64,000 nt of DNA from Ixodes scapularis (lineage: Eukaryota > Arthropoda > Arachnida > Ixodida > Ixodidae), in contig NW_024609839.1 of NCBI RefSeq assembly GCF_016920785.2, positions 26,788,749-26,852,748 of the forward strand, written 5' to 3'. Shown here in pieces: positions 10,818 through 23,060 of the stretch. The stretch's first letter is position 1. Every line of letters starts with the position of its first letter. The notes under the pieces are model-generated. The model had not been told where the DNA came from. It saw nothing but the letters and a program-made list of their open reading frames with translations, and did no database searches. The position numbers and the translations under genes are program-made.

Positions 10818-13800
10818 GGCCAGCAGCCATGTTGAGCTTTTTTTTTTTTTTTTCAAAAGGATCGCGATTGGTCCACGGAATCGTGACGTCAAGAAAACGA
10901 TTGGCTGGCGTTTCTCGGCGTAGGATTCCATTTTCCTCTGAGAGGCATTTCCGGTTTTTTCTTAGCTTGCAACCGACTATAGATGCAAATTGTGTGAGCT
11001 GCTTTACGAGTTAAGCTTCGACGTCGCCCTCCGAAGTCTGCAGTGTTTTCACGAAATGATGTCGCGTCGATGCTATGTCGCGCAATGTGCAGTAAATCCT
11101 CGAAACTATATTACGCGGCGTCCGTGAGATATAAAAATATTTATATTATTTATTTCGAAACATCTGCTGCTCTCGATGGAGCTAAGCGATGGATGAGTCA
11201 GGTATTGATTTGTTGCGATCGAGGATGCTTTACAGAAGTAAGCATTTGAGCGCCTAGGTCCGCACAGTGAGCACAATTAAAAGCAACGCGCTCGGCGTTG
11301 TTCACAGCGCATGCGAAGAATCGCACCCCCAATTATCGTCAGCTGAGAACGGGAGCGCTAAAGCCTCGGTCAAACTGCTAAAACCTCATACAAGAGAGTG
11401 CGCCGGCAGACACTTTCCGATGTGAGTTTTTTTTTTTTTTTTCTTGTAGTATTACGATTTTGTCATATTGGACATGCAACAACTGTCTGCGCAGATGTTG
11501 GAAGCATGGGCCGTATACGTGGGGCTTGCATTATTGACAAATAAAAATTAAATACGTGTGTAACAAGCAAACCTCCTTCGAAGGTGCTTGAGGTGCGGAA
11601 GCTTGTTAGGGCGTCTGTAAGGAACACCCTGCCTTTTGTGCCATGTTCAAGCAGTGTGACGGCGGCTTTATGGTACGGGAATTGTAAGTTACGAAGACGC
11701 TGACTGAGCTCGCCTTCTGCATGCGGGCAACGAAAACAGACTCAGCTATGGTTGCCAGTGAAGAGCCATAAAAGCTATTTTCTCAACTCGGTTCGATTAG
11801 GAGTGGTCCTCTCCACTTTTCCGCTTTGTGTTGTCCCTCCCGGCGCTCATCGGGGTCTCTCTTCGAGGCGGCATTCGGAATGGGAAAGATAGCGGGGATA
11901 AATAGTAGCCCTGGGATGCGTCTGTTGACGGACCTGTGATGTTTCAAGTATGGGGGACTGTCTCGCTCTTATGTGGGACTGTGCGTGCCACGGGCCCTCC
12001 TGCCTGTCTGTCGCGTCTGTTCGTGTTGCGGTGCGACCAAGCGGCGGAAGTGAATGAGCCAGCGGCTCTACGCTATCTCGAAAACATTTCCAGTTCGATG
12101 GCAGATCTCTAAGATGGGAGAATTGTTTTAAACGTAAAATATATATGAGGGAGAAGTAGGCACTTTTTGTGTCACGAAAATGTGGTGCGGAATTGCGTTA
12201 CAGAAATTCTAAATGTGGAGGGCGATGTCTTGCCCGTCCTATTTAGCGGATGGTGGTCGCGTGATTTCATCAGCGTGATGGTCGCCAAGCGGCCGCGATG
12301 CACTAAAAACGGTCAATTTTCTCGAACTTTGGTGGCCATTGGAATGGCGTCACCGACGCAGCAGGGTTTTCTCGCGGATGGCAATTCGCTCTGATAGGCA
12401 AGCCTAAGCGATCACGTGACCGTAACGACCACCAATGGTGTCCTCGTCAAAAGTCGCCGGGTGAGTCTCGGCGCGTAACGAAGCGATTGCGCCGAAATTT
12501 ATCGACCAGAGTATTTTATATTGTTTTTAGTCTCTTGGCTTCAATGAAACAAGAATGGTTTGTCCTATAGATCAACACGCGGCCCTGATGTCACGCAGCT
12601 GCGGTGGTGCTGTCGACGGCACTGCACATGCACAGACGCTTCACTTCACTCGAATTTGGTTTCTGCTCACGCGCAGTGCCCACGCATGGTGTCGGCAAAC
12701 GCGGCCTTGTCTGTAAACAGCGTGTCGGTATATACTTTCAACGTCTGTAATGTCGGACACGAAGCTGCAAGGACATTGTTCGGATCATGAGGGCACCACA
12801 AGCATTCGTGTATATCGAATTCGCGTCAGAGCAGTTTCCTTCCTTTATGTAGTTAATACTTGACTTTATTCGACGCACATTAATTTTTCAAACTATGACG
12901 GTGTTCGGCTGCTAGACGTATACTGAGCATATCGTCGTTATTCGGGGTTTATCTTGATTAAATGAATGCTCAGCAAAAGTTTCGCAAAAAAAAATGATGC
13001 CACAAAGCACTGAAATGCGTAAAAAAAAAAAAAGCGATAGGGCAGCAGCATGATTCAGCTCGGTTCGATGTCCTCGTAAAGGCAGCGTTACAACGAACGC
13101 CACGTTAACATTTCAATCCCCTCTTTCACACTTGTACAAAAACTCTCAGAAAAAGAAACTTAATAAACATCCAAAGTCGTTTAAAAACTTTGGCGTCTCT
13201 ACTTTTTTTTCGTTAAAAATGGGTGCGTCGTAGACAAAGTCGGAAAAGCTGTAGGAAGCAAAATGCGCACCCCCGACCAGTACTTAGCTTACTTAAATAA
13301 AAAAAAAAAAGAAATAAAAAAAAATAATTGTGATCATGAATTGTTCGGTATTAAATATGGGGCATGTTAATGTGAAATGTGTAGTATGATGGTTTAGACA
13401 GCGGGAAGCTCGCCTCCCTTTCAATGCTGTCTAGTGTTAAATGCAGTAGAAAAGCAATGCTATCAGGGAAGTAGGGCTTCTAACTTGCAATATAAGAGTT
13501 GCACACACACACACAGCATTGATTGTACACCCAAGACCCTGTACAATGCCGCATTTTCGTAGAACATTATCTAAACGAAGGAGAAATAGGGGAGTGTTGT
13601 ACGCGGCAGAGCAACCGTATTTTCCATGAAGGATACCATCGCATCTACTAATTCGAGTTTCGCGTGGATATATGCCTCAAATATTGTTCTCGTGCACGTT
13701 CGAAAACATATAGTCGCATCATGACCGGGATTCGAAGTCCTCACCGAAAACTACAAAAAAAGAATTCACACACACAAACTCATACCTCTATATAAAACAA

Positions 13801-15834
13801 ACAACTCCAAAACTCGCACAAAAAGGGGGGGGGGGGGGGGGGGAGGATTCAGATCTTACCGGATCACATCAACGATACAATGATCATAAATTAAAAAGAA
13901 CGAAGTGTAGCGAAATGCAAGAGGCAATCAAAGGTGAAAGTGGTACAAAACTATTCAAAAAAGAGAAGTAACTGGACGACCAGAGCAGACGTCTGGCCGA
14001 GCAGACGACTTAAATCGGTCGGCCATTAGGCTTAACAACATTGAGGCACAGGGACGGCGCTCATGAGCGCACTCCGCATGCAGACCGCTGCTGCTTGCTC
14101 ACTCTCCCTATCTCCCGAATCGAGCGTTACTGCGGTTCGGTTTCCGCGTACGCGAACGCCTCTCCTACCTCGGATGATTTAGCTGCCACGTTCGTTCGGA
14201 CGAGAGCGACCATCGGGCGAAAAAACGCATACGCACCCCACCCCCGCCGAATTCGGCTCGCGCCTACGCAGCACGGGAGCGCATTAAGCCTGCCCCCGCA
14301 AAGGTAAATAGCGTACATACATGTATATACGCGTGCGAAGCCTAGATAGAAAAGAAAACGAAACGTATAAAGCATTGCAAATGAGCAAGGAGCAGCGAGC
14401 TTAGGAGAGCATTTCAAATGTGATGGAATATAAAAGGTCTGCCTGACTGACTGACTGGGTTCGTTTTGAGCGTTATTAACGTAATGAGCGTAATTTGCCA
14501 GGTCCGCTGAGCGGGGAGGGGGAAAGGGGAGGTTAGGGAGAAAAATAGAGAGAGAGAGAGAGCTAGATGTGTTTGGATTTGATCTCGCGGCCAAGAGAAG
14601 GGCGGCAAGGGTGGGGGGTCAGAAATTTGGTTAAGCTAAGATGATTCTGGCACTCGTGTTTTGATTTTAGTATAACGACGTATGAACGAGAAGGAAAGGA
14701 GGGGGAAGGGGGGGGGGGGGGGGCAAGAAGGCAAAACGGACGCAGGGCTCGCTCCTCATTTCGAGATCGCTTTTAACGAAATTACGCGTACAACGAGCTT
14801 CATGATTCGGTGTGGGCAAAGGGGGGTTTGGAAATCGAAGATGAACACGGGTTGAGAGATTTAAGAAGCAAAAAAGAAAAAGGTAAAGAGAATGGTGGTG
14901 GGGGCGGGGGGGGGGGGGGGGTCGAGTTTGCACTTTTGCGGAGCTGTGCTTTTAATATGCCGTACTCAGCCGGCGATGTGTGCAGATGTGTGCGATACAT
15001 GTGGGTAGGAAATTATTTTGGGTGAAGGAGCTGCCTGACCGAGGTTAAGTGCGAGGATGGTCTGAGCACGGAAGGGAATATCAAGATTGAGGAGATTAAA
15101 AGGCATTAGATATAGAAAAAAAAAAAAAAACAAGAAATGGTAGCGCACTTCACGGAGACGGTTACTAGAGCGGAAAATGAAAGTTAAAAGGCTTTTGTTC
15201 CGTAGGAAAGGTCGGAGATATTTTTTTTGTGCAAACACAAAGACTGTTGTATTTTTCATTATCATAGAAAAATATACGTAATTACTGCGGATAAAGGATT
15301 AAATATTTCAAGCTTTCTTTACATCAAGGTAAAATAAAGACATGTCACGCGACAAGTGCAACCAGAACTACAAGCTGCTGAAAAGATAACATACTGCTCC
15401 CAATACAGGAAAAAAAAAAAAAAAAAAGCTAAAGAAAGGGCGTGTAAAAGTTTATTTTATTCTGCCAAAACCCTAAAATATGCGTAAGCTTCTTTTTTTT
15501 TTTTAACGAGACATCTATAAGCTATTTTGTTCTTAGCGTGCTAATCTGCTGCAAATAAACTTGCTCTTGTAGTATACCCTCCATCTCTCAATCAAAATCC
15601 TCAGCATACCCCATCTGGGCTACGACGAGGATCCAACCTCGGGCCCCTCTCGTTCTCTATGTTTATAAACAAACCCGAATTGTGAATAAAAAAATTCACA
15701 GTTCTTAATTTTCGCTGATAAGATCATGATATTTACGAATATACAACCATCCAATAACTGCGTTTTTTTTTTTGTTTTGTTTTTTTTGCAGGATGATATT
15801 TCAGGTTGTTCCGAACAGCATTCAGAAATTTTTT

Positions 15835-16836
15835 GTCACCTAATCTAGAAAAAACAAAAATATACTGACAATGTCGCGAAAACGCGAAATTTAAATTTCC
15901 CGTATGTAGTTCAGTCAGGAACTATTTCACGAGTCACTGTTCTTCGCGACCTTGGGATTTATTTTGACTCCGGACTTTCTTTTTGCTATCATGTCACTCA
16001 GATAGTCACCCCTTCAGTCCGGATGCTAGGCTTGTTATCACGCTCGTCTTATCACTTCAATAATCTCTTATGCATTGTTCGTTCATTTTCATGTCCGGTA
16101 CATACAAAACTTGAGCTTGACAGTGTACTATGGAGTTCTTCATCGGCGACTGATGCGACGCATATTGTAAAAACGGTTAAAGTGCAGGCGAGCTGGTGTA
16201 AGTTATACATGATGATTAAAAACCTGAGACTGTGGTTTGAAAAACAGAAAATCGTCAAGTAGAAAGAAAAAAAGGGACAGACAACGTCTCAGAGACGTTG
16301 TCTGTCCCTTTTTCCTTCTACTCCACAATTTTCCGTTTTTCAAACCACAGTCTCAGGTTTTCAATTATCACGCGTATTGTTCAGTGCGAAAAAGTTTTAT
16401 TCGAATTCTTTATGATAGGTATTTTAATAGATGTTGTTATGACTATGAATACACACTAAAACGTCTGCGCCTACACTGCTTATCAACTCGCAGACTCTTT
16501 CGTGACTTGTTGTTTCTATACAAAATAATACACATAAACTTTAATTCTAACTTTTTCACTGTTTTAATTTCCACGTACCTGCTCGGTTGTATAGAAGCTC
16601 ATTTTCATTTTATCATTATCTTCAAAAAAACATATCATGACCTAATTCACGTGGAAATATTATTTCGCTCGTTAGCGTTACCAAATTTAGATATTTTCAA
16701 GCATGGACTGGACCACATGCTGTATACATTGTCACGATGCACACTTTTTTCTTTTCAATGTACATATGTGTCACCACATCAAAGCTGTAGGGTTGTTTGG
16801 GAGCACGGAGCAAATAAAGGATTAATGATATTATAA
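15835..16836 (+). mobile_element. non-LTR retrotransposon fragment, interrupted
   Basis: Decayed end of a LINE-type ORF2, carboxy-terminal to the RT core. Translation of 15920-16150 gives RVTVLRDLGIYFDSGLSF, then HVTQIV, RMLGLLSRSSYHF and LELDSVLWSSSSATD. This matches the usual order D-L-G-V-x-x-D...L-S-F...H...L-G-x-x-x-R...L-E-Y-x-S-x-V-W of Jockey/CR1/I-like elements. After a 201 bp hairpin insertion it resumes at about 16381 with SVRKSFIRILYDRYFNRCCY and DYEYTLKRLRLHCLSTRR, LLFLYKI. Frameshifts and stops show it is dead. The clade cannot be fixed without an alignment. Confidence 0.85.
16169..16369 (+). mobile_element. hairpin element, copy 1 (inside a LINE fragment)
   Basis: A 201 bp insertion that splits the LINE frame. 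Its head contains aaaaacggtt and gtgcaggcgagctggtg, followed by a long near-perfect palindrome: arms run from about atgattaaaaacctgagact to gggacagacaacgtctc, centred near 16290. Flanks are ACGCATATTGT (16158-16168) and ACGCGTATTGT (16370-16380), read as an 11 bp target duplication with one mismatch. The copy at 35264-35451 has the same head, a related hairpin and perfect flanking duplications, so this is a family. Superfamily unknown. Confidence 0.8.
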
Positions 16837-17480
16837 CTTGGCGGTAAATTTTTTCGGCGTTTATTTATAAAGAAAAATAGACGGGTCTTTTTCCGTGTTT
16901 ATTTATTTTTAGAACATCGGTGTATTTCGGATATTTGTCTCAGACGGACTTTAATAAAAGGTAATTATTGGTTAATGAAGAACCAAGACCTTATACCTCA
17001 GTTTTCTTTTTCTGCGGTTTTGGCAGATTTTGTATTTTTGACAAGTGATCGGTGTTTTTCGGTTTTAACTGATTACGCGTTTTTTTTTGTTTGTTTTTTA
17101 CACCAAAGGACGCTTGTCGTTGTTTTACGGTTAAAACCGGAAGTTTAGCCTAGTAATAACCCACCATTCATTCGTGCCGCAGGTTGCCGTTAATGTGTTC
17201 CACAAAACAACAAAAAAAGTCAATGCCGCGGCGACGGAAAAGAGCATACACAACAATGCAGGGAAAAGAAGGCAAACTCATTAACGAAAATTATTGCAGC
17301 TCACCCCGACAACACCCGCACCGCGATAATTTCGAGTCGCTACCAGATCCTCTTCCAAATTCCCCATTCTCTCGAACGCGCAACGAAAGAAAAGAACAAA
17401 ACAAAAACAAACAAAATAAAAAAGGGTTACGTCACGTGACCGTTCCTTCCCGCTAAAATACGGGAACTTGACTCAGCCGC

Positions 17481-17602
17481 GTTAGCAGCAGCGGCAGCAG
17501 CAGCAGCAGCAACAGCAGCGGCAGAAACAGCATGCCTTGAAATCAAGGGGGGGAAGGGGGGGGGGGGGGGGGGGTACTAAAGACGACGACGACGACGACG
17601 AC
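17481..17602. repeat. Clustered (GCA)n, poly-G and (GAC)n
   Basis: A GCA/GCG-rich run (about 17487-17530), a G run of about 19 (near 17554-17573) and a GAC run of seven or more units (17582-17602) occur within 120 bp. Read on the plus strand they would give Gln/Ala, Gly and Asp runs. No splice context or conserved sequence supports coding. Confidence 0.8.
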
Positions 17603-17889
17603 GGACCGACCGACCGACTTGAAAACTTAAACCCGGTAATCGTGTTGCCTTCCCTCAAAATATGCGCACTCATATCGTGGTGTCCCCCGCGTGCCGCCTT
17701 TGCCTTTCTTTTTCTTTCTAGATCCCAACCCCACGTTGGGTCCTCCCCCAACTTCGTTTCCCATTAGCGCAGACTTACGGGTTTCGAGAGCGTGCGGTTC
17801 TTATAAGCGTGAAGACTCGAGTTCGGTTAATGTCGCGGAGAAAACCACTTTACGTGACGCGGAGCCGCTCGTCGTGGACAAAAGCCAAC

Positions 17890-18325
17890 ACAGACTTGTA
17901 CGTGACAAGTAACGACCTGGTTACTTCTTAGTATAGGGAACGAAGACGTACTTTTGTTACTTTTTGACGAAGTAACGAGTAAGGGTATTTAGGAAGAGGA
18001 ACGTGTACAACGCAGGTACCCAATCTAGTTCTCACCCCAGCTGGCGCCTGTAAACTGCACGGCGAGGAAACGCTAGATAGACCACGTGGGGATGTGAACA
18101 AGATGTGTCACCATAGCCGCAGTTGTCTCCGCATGAACGCGCTAATAAGCAAAGAATTATTAATGACAAGTATTGGAAGTCGCTGCTGCTTTGTAAAAGC
18201 GACTCATTCGGTGCAACGAGAACAGAACGCGTTACTTTCAAGTTGAGGTAAAGCGTTACTTTTGCATAGCAGTACATAGTTACTTTTTGAGTGAGTACTG
18301 AGTAACGGTATTCACTTACTTAATT
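17890..18325. mobile_element. Inverted-repeat element with GTTACTTTTTGA motifs (tentative)
   Basis: The left part contains gttactttttgacgaagtaa and cgagtaagggtattta. The right part contains agttactttttgagtgagta and ctgagtaacggtattcactt. Terminal motifs of the type g-t-a-a-c-g...g-t-t-a-c-t-t-t-t-t are seen in many hAT-type non-autonomous elements. Boundaries and type are guesses. Confidence 0.35.
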
Positions 18326-18499
18326 TTACTAACGCGTACAAGTCAGTTTATAATGGAGGTTGCGTTTGCTCACACAAGGTGCCGGTAGTCACTACGTGGA
18401 AACGACGTTCGCGATAAGTGGAGCTTTTGCGCATGCGCGCGGGGTGAGTGCAGTACGACCGTAATGACAAGATGTAATACACGCGCGATGGCGCATTGG

Positions 18500-18530
18500 A
18501 AGAAGCGAAAGTGCGCAGGCGAGCTGTTTA
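18500..18530 (+). repeat. solo head of the hairpin element family
   Basis: The segment gaaagtgcgcaggcgagctg matches the conserved head of the hairpin elements at 16169 and 35264, but no long palindrome follows. It could be a truncated copy, or the source motif from which the heads derive. The match is short. Confidence 0.45.
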
Positions 18531-18904
18531 AGAAAAATCCGAGTCTAAATCCTGAGACTATAGGAGGGTTTCGTAGGATATAACAAGCGATTGGATTATG
18601 ACGTTGGCGCACCGTGTTTGTAATCACGTGGCTGGAAGCGACTCGGCGAGAATAAAATGAATTATCAGCCTTCAGTTGGTCTGGAGTCCTCAATTTTAGG
18701 GGGGCTTTGAAAAATTGAGGCCCTTTGAACTGCTCTGAACAAAGCCCGGCACGACTTTTTGCTGATGGTTATGCTCATGAGCTACTATTTTTAGTAGCAA
18801 GTCAACATGATGGTCTTTAAGTAAGGACTTTATACACATTATGATCGCATCAACTGTGGAAAACAAGTTTCGCCTAAACCTTGTATGGATGCGTTTCATC
18901 CATC

Positions 18905-20765
18905 GTGAAATTCATCCACAAACCTGCGAACTATGTATTAGATTTCACATGTATTACTCGCGTTGAGGTAATCCGTGATCTAGGCGTTTTTATAGATCCT
19001 GCAATTAATTCCAATCATAGCGTGAGTACAGCTGCGAATGCTTCCTTTAGAGTGCTGGGAACCGTTACGCGAAAGAAACGCGGTTTTTCTAATGGTGAAT
19101 TCCACTCGTAGATCTGGAGCGCTTTCCAAAATCCGCGAGGGAGGCAAAATTCCGCTCCGTGGGACCCGCTCCGAATCGACGAGGGGAAGATAAACTTGCA
19201 TTTTTGGAGCGACCTCCCTCACACCCCTTCCCACCCCTTCTCCCTCCGCCGTACAAAATGGCCGCTGCTCGAACTTGACCAGTCCCACCAACGCCTCAGC
19301 CGGCTAATCTTTCCAACGACCAGTGACGACTGTCACTGCTTAGCTGCAGAAGTAACACGCGACACAGGCCGGGCGAAATTATACGTACCGCGGGGCCCAT
19401 GTCACAAATAACGAAGACGTCCGCGTTCGGCACCGTCACATACCTTTCGACCGCCTCGAAGCGGCGGGGCACGGACAGCGATTGCCAGCGTGGAGTTCAG
19501 ATTTGTAGTACGACTTTAATAAACACAGAGGTAACAAACCATCACTTGCGCGGTCGTTGCCTAACCACTTCTTGCTTTATTTCACGGGAAAACTCCGACG
19601 GAATGCAGTGTAAAAAGGTAAACAATCACTGGCTGCAGAATGAATAGGCCTAATCTTGCGTCTGCCTCCGGCTTTTCCGTCGTTCTTTTTCTCGTTCTTC
19701 CTCTCACGATCACAGACGTCAGCGCTTACGATTTGCCACGCTCCACATTCCCGGCTTTTTATCCCTGATCTACGCGAGGTAGAAGCGTTCGAGCCGTCAC
19801 AATCCAGAGTAAACAACCGACGCACCCGAACAGATCCAACTAGGGAGCCTTCATAGATCCAACTCCACGACCCGACCGGCCCGCCGATCTCTCCAACCTC
19901 GCCGCGCACGCGCACCGCCGATTTAGACGGAAGTCACGTGGGCCGCTCTGTCAGCTTCCGGAGAGATCCGTGAAATACCGCAGAGCAAGTTCGGCGGAGT
20001 TTGGGGCGCTCCGTGGAGCGGGCGCTGCCAGAGATCTACGAGCGGAAGATGACCAACTTGAGCCAGATCTGCGAGCGGAATATGCGCGCTCCAAATGGAG
20101 CGCTTTTGGAGCGTTCGAGATCTGCGAGCGGAATTCACCATAAGCCACTTTGGATTTATTCTACGTTTGTTTTCTTCACTGGTGCGTATTCGGGTCAAAT
20201 ATGCCTCAGTTGTCTGGAACTGTATTGGAGTGACAAATTCAGGTTTAACTAAGTGTGTTCAACGTAGATTCGTTCGTGTATTGTTTGATCGTCATTTTGA
20301 ACCAAATTATTTCTATAGCTATGAGAGGATTTGTGAACTCATGAAGTTAGACTCGTTGCACAACAGGAGTACAATTCGTGGGCTGACATATCTGTATAAG
20401 ATTGTAAATGGGATAATTGATTCCCTAGAGCTACTCGGTCACATTTACTTGCATGTTCCTCGTAGGTCTTGTAAACTTTATTGTTTGTTTTACCCTACCG
20501 ATTTTTACCATGCTGCACACATGACACGCCTACAACTGACGTATAACCATTTAGAACCGATTTGTGGGAATGTTAGACTTTACATTTTTGATGAAAAGCG
20601 TAAATTTGGAAAGTGTGTTGAGACTATTTTTTTATCGTAACATTTCGTTTTTATCCTGTTTAAATTTTTACTACTAATTGACTCATTTGTAAGCGCAACA
20701 CTAAGAAGGCTTTAAGCTGTTGGTGGGTCAGTCAAAATAAACAGCGAAATAAAATAAAATACCTT
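18905..20765 (+). mobile_element. non-LTR retrotransposon fragment split by an inverted-repeat element
   Basis: The left part (about 18930-19089) encodes NYVLDFTCITRVEVIRDLGV, FIDPAINSNHSVS and ASFRVLGTVTRKKRGF. The right part (20141-20640) encodes HFGFILRLFSSLVRIRVKYA, SVVWNCIG, CVQRRFVRVLFDRHFEPNYF and ICELMKLDSL...GLTYLYKIVNG. This is the same carboxy-terminal block as in the fragment at 15835-16836. The 3' end is an A-rich repeat tail (gaaataaaataaaat near 20750), typical of tick-like LINE tails. The two parts are separated by the element at 19093-20140. Confidence 0.85.
19093..20140. mobile_element. 1.05 kb inverted-repeat DNA element with TAA target duplication
   Basis: The ends are inverted: the left end tggtgaattccactcgtaga matches the reverse complement of the right end (tggtgaattccgctcgcaga), and both continue with gatct and gagcgc motifs. 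TAA is present at 19090-19092 and again at 20141-20143. A 3 bp T-W-A duplication is characteristic of PIF/Harbinger elements, so a non-autonomous member is the best guess. The interior is GC-rich, repeats gagcggaa / gatctgcgagcggaa motifs near both ends and encodes no recognisable transposase. It inserted into an existing LINE copy. Confidence 0.75.
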
Positions 20766-22962
20766 TGCTCTACGGGCACAACTCGGTCAGTGCAGTAGAA
20801 TTGATAACTTGAGGATGCCTATAGTACCACAAAGCTGCGATCTTATTTCAGGCTTTTATGGAAGCACCAAACGCTGTGTACACAAAAACAAAAGGTATTC
20901 ATATTCATTTTCCTCCAATTATAAAACGTCAGGAAGCCTCAGCGCGTTACGTCGGTTAGCCCTACGTAATGAACCACAATCACGAGCATCTATGCCACGC
21001 CGAATGCGCTCCGCTAATGGCTTTTCGTCGGAAAGCGATATGCAAGACAAACTAACGAAGAGGGCAGAAAAATAAAACAAATAAATAACAGGCCTCGAAT
21101 ATTCGAAACCGCCAGGAGCCGAAGCCAGAGAGAGAATCTCAAGTTCCCTGCGTCCTTTGCCGCCGCACTACGAGCGAAATCACCGCCAGAAAGTGCATAC
21201 CCGGTGTCACAAACAAAAGGCCCCGAAGCGCATCATAAGGCAGAAAAGATAGTCTTGCCCTCTTGCGCCCTTCCAATATGGCGGCCATGTTGGCAACGGC
21301 CACGGCGGCTGGCTATCGTTATCCCGCGTTAAAATACGAGAAGGGAAAACCTCGGACCCCTTTATTAAAAGTCATAAACCACGAGGTTATTGCGAGCGCC
21401 TCTCTTTTCCTCTTTCGCCGAGCCTCCCCGCGTCCCCCCAACCCGGTATCCCTAGAACTCTCGATGCGCCCTCTGCTAGAGCCTCCATCTTTTTCCTTTG
21501 TTTTGCGCGAAACCACTCAACGTGCGGTGCTAACTACGCAGGACGACAGACCGTACTGTCGCAAAACCTCGGCGACGAGAGAAATAAATGCGCGGGAATG
21601 CGAGAATGCTAGAGAGCCTAGATTTAAGAGAGGGGTCAACTCAAGCCATGGAGAGCGTTCTCGATTTAATGGCGTACACCTCTTGGGCAGATTCTTTGCG
21701 CATGCGCCGAGTTGTCACGTGGTAAGGAGGGAGGCGAGTTGGGGGGCGGAGACACTTGCAGACGATCATAGCTTTTTTTTTCACCTAGATGACGCTCGTA
21801 CTGCAGACGCGGCCCACAAACCACGTGACCCCGATACAGCAGTTGGAAACACTCTACAATCCGGGCACATTAGCGAACGCTAGTGATCGCAGCGCCCTCC
21901 CACGTAATTCCGTCTCGCAAAAAGGGGGAGGGGGGGGGGGTTTGAAGCGCGCGTCGTGTAGAGTGTCTTTTCCGTCGAGTCGCGCTTCTCTTTTGCGATG
22001 ATCAGTCAGGATTTAGGTGAGCTTGGAACGTCGTATAATTACGGGGGAAAACTCAGACGCGCGGTTTTGTCCGTTGCGCGTGAAGTTTAATTTTGAAGCT
22101 CGTGCTTCCCAGTCCCATTTGACGATTCGAGCGGAGAAAGGGGGTACCGCGCTGCGTTTCACACTGAAAGTGGCGCCCAACGTGGCGGAATGCGTGAGCT
22201 AAGCTCCTTTTTATTCCTACTTCACTCGAATCGTCTGGAACGTAGCCAAATGAGTGTTCTCGAATATTGTTCGGTTTCCCTGTTGTCGAAATGGCCCTGG
22301 CACAAAATTGAAATCTGCAGTCCTAAATGGTCAACACAAAGAATCTGAGACTGCGTTCGGTATGTCATTGCAACGAGTGCACGGGCATTACCCTCTTTTG
22401 AGCCAAACATTAGAGTACCAGGTTGTCCCGCGTTACGGGTGGACTCACGGCAACAACAGTTTTACGATAAGCTGTTTCATTTATATTTTAGCCCAGGACA
22501 CAAAAAGTGGCATGCTATAAAATAACGAACTATACAGGTACGAAGGTTCACGTGTTTCAACAATTTTCTGTCAAAGCTGATTAATTACGCACAGGTACTG
22601 AATATGACATCGAAATAAATAACCTGAAAAAAATATAACTAAAAAATCCTTGCTCTAGTAATTTCTAAGTTCTATTTTCAGAAGGCAGCACGATACGTAT
22701 GATGCGTGGTAACAACGAATATGAATTACTGGTTTCTCCGAACAACCCTATTGGGGGATTCATTTTGTTTATTGTTCGCTTCTATTTTCGATGTCCACAT
22801 ATTTGATTTTTTTCTTAATTTGATGGGAGATAGATTCTTGGACCTACACACACCCAAGTCTTCGCTCCTTCAAGATGGATAGAGGACTTTACAAACATCG
22901 CGTCGCGTGTGTTGGAAGGCATTCTCGAAACTTATACCCGTACGTCACTTCCGGTAGATGTC

Positions 22963-22964
<2 letters not shown>

Positions 22965-23057
<93 letters not shown>
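22965..23057. repeat. (TA)n microsatellite, about 92 bp
   Basis: Uninterrupted TA dinucleotide run of about 46 units followed by catAAAA-type sequence. The apparent Tyr/Ile-repeat open frames on both strands are translations of it. Confidence 0.97.

Positions 23058-23060
<3 letters not shown>

Noticed and set aside
13700..13740. Sequence gggattcgaagtcc resembling a tRNA B box
   Set aside because: No A box, acceptor stem or cloverleaf could be drawn around it; likely coincidence or a very old SINE trace.
21263..21883. 206-codon frame on the plus strand
   Set aside because: It has no recognisable domain or repeated motif, biased composition in places, and no splice or promoter support. A frame this long can arise by chance in a 64 kb window.
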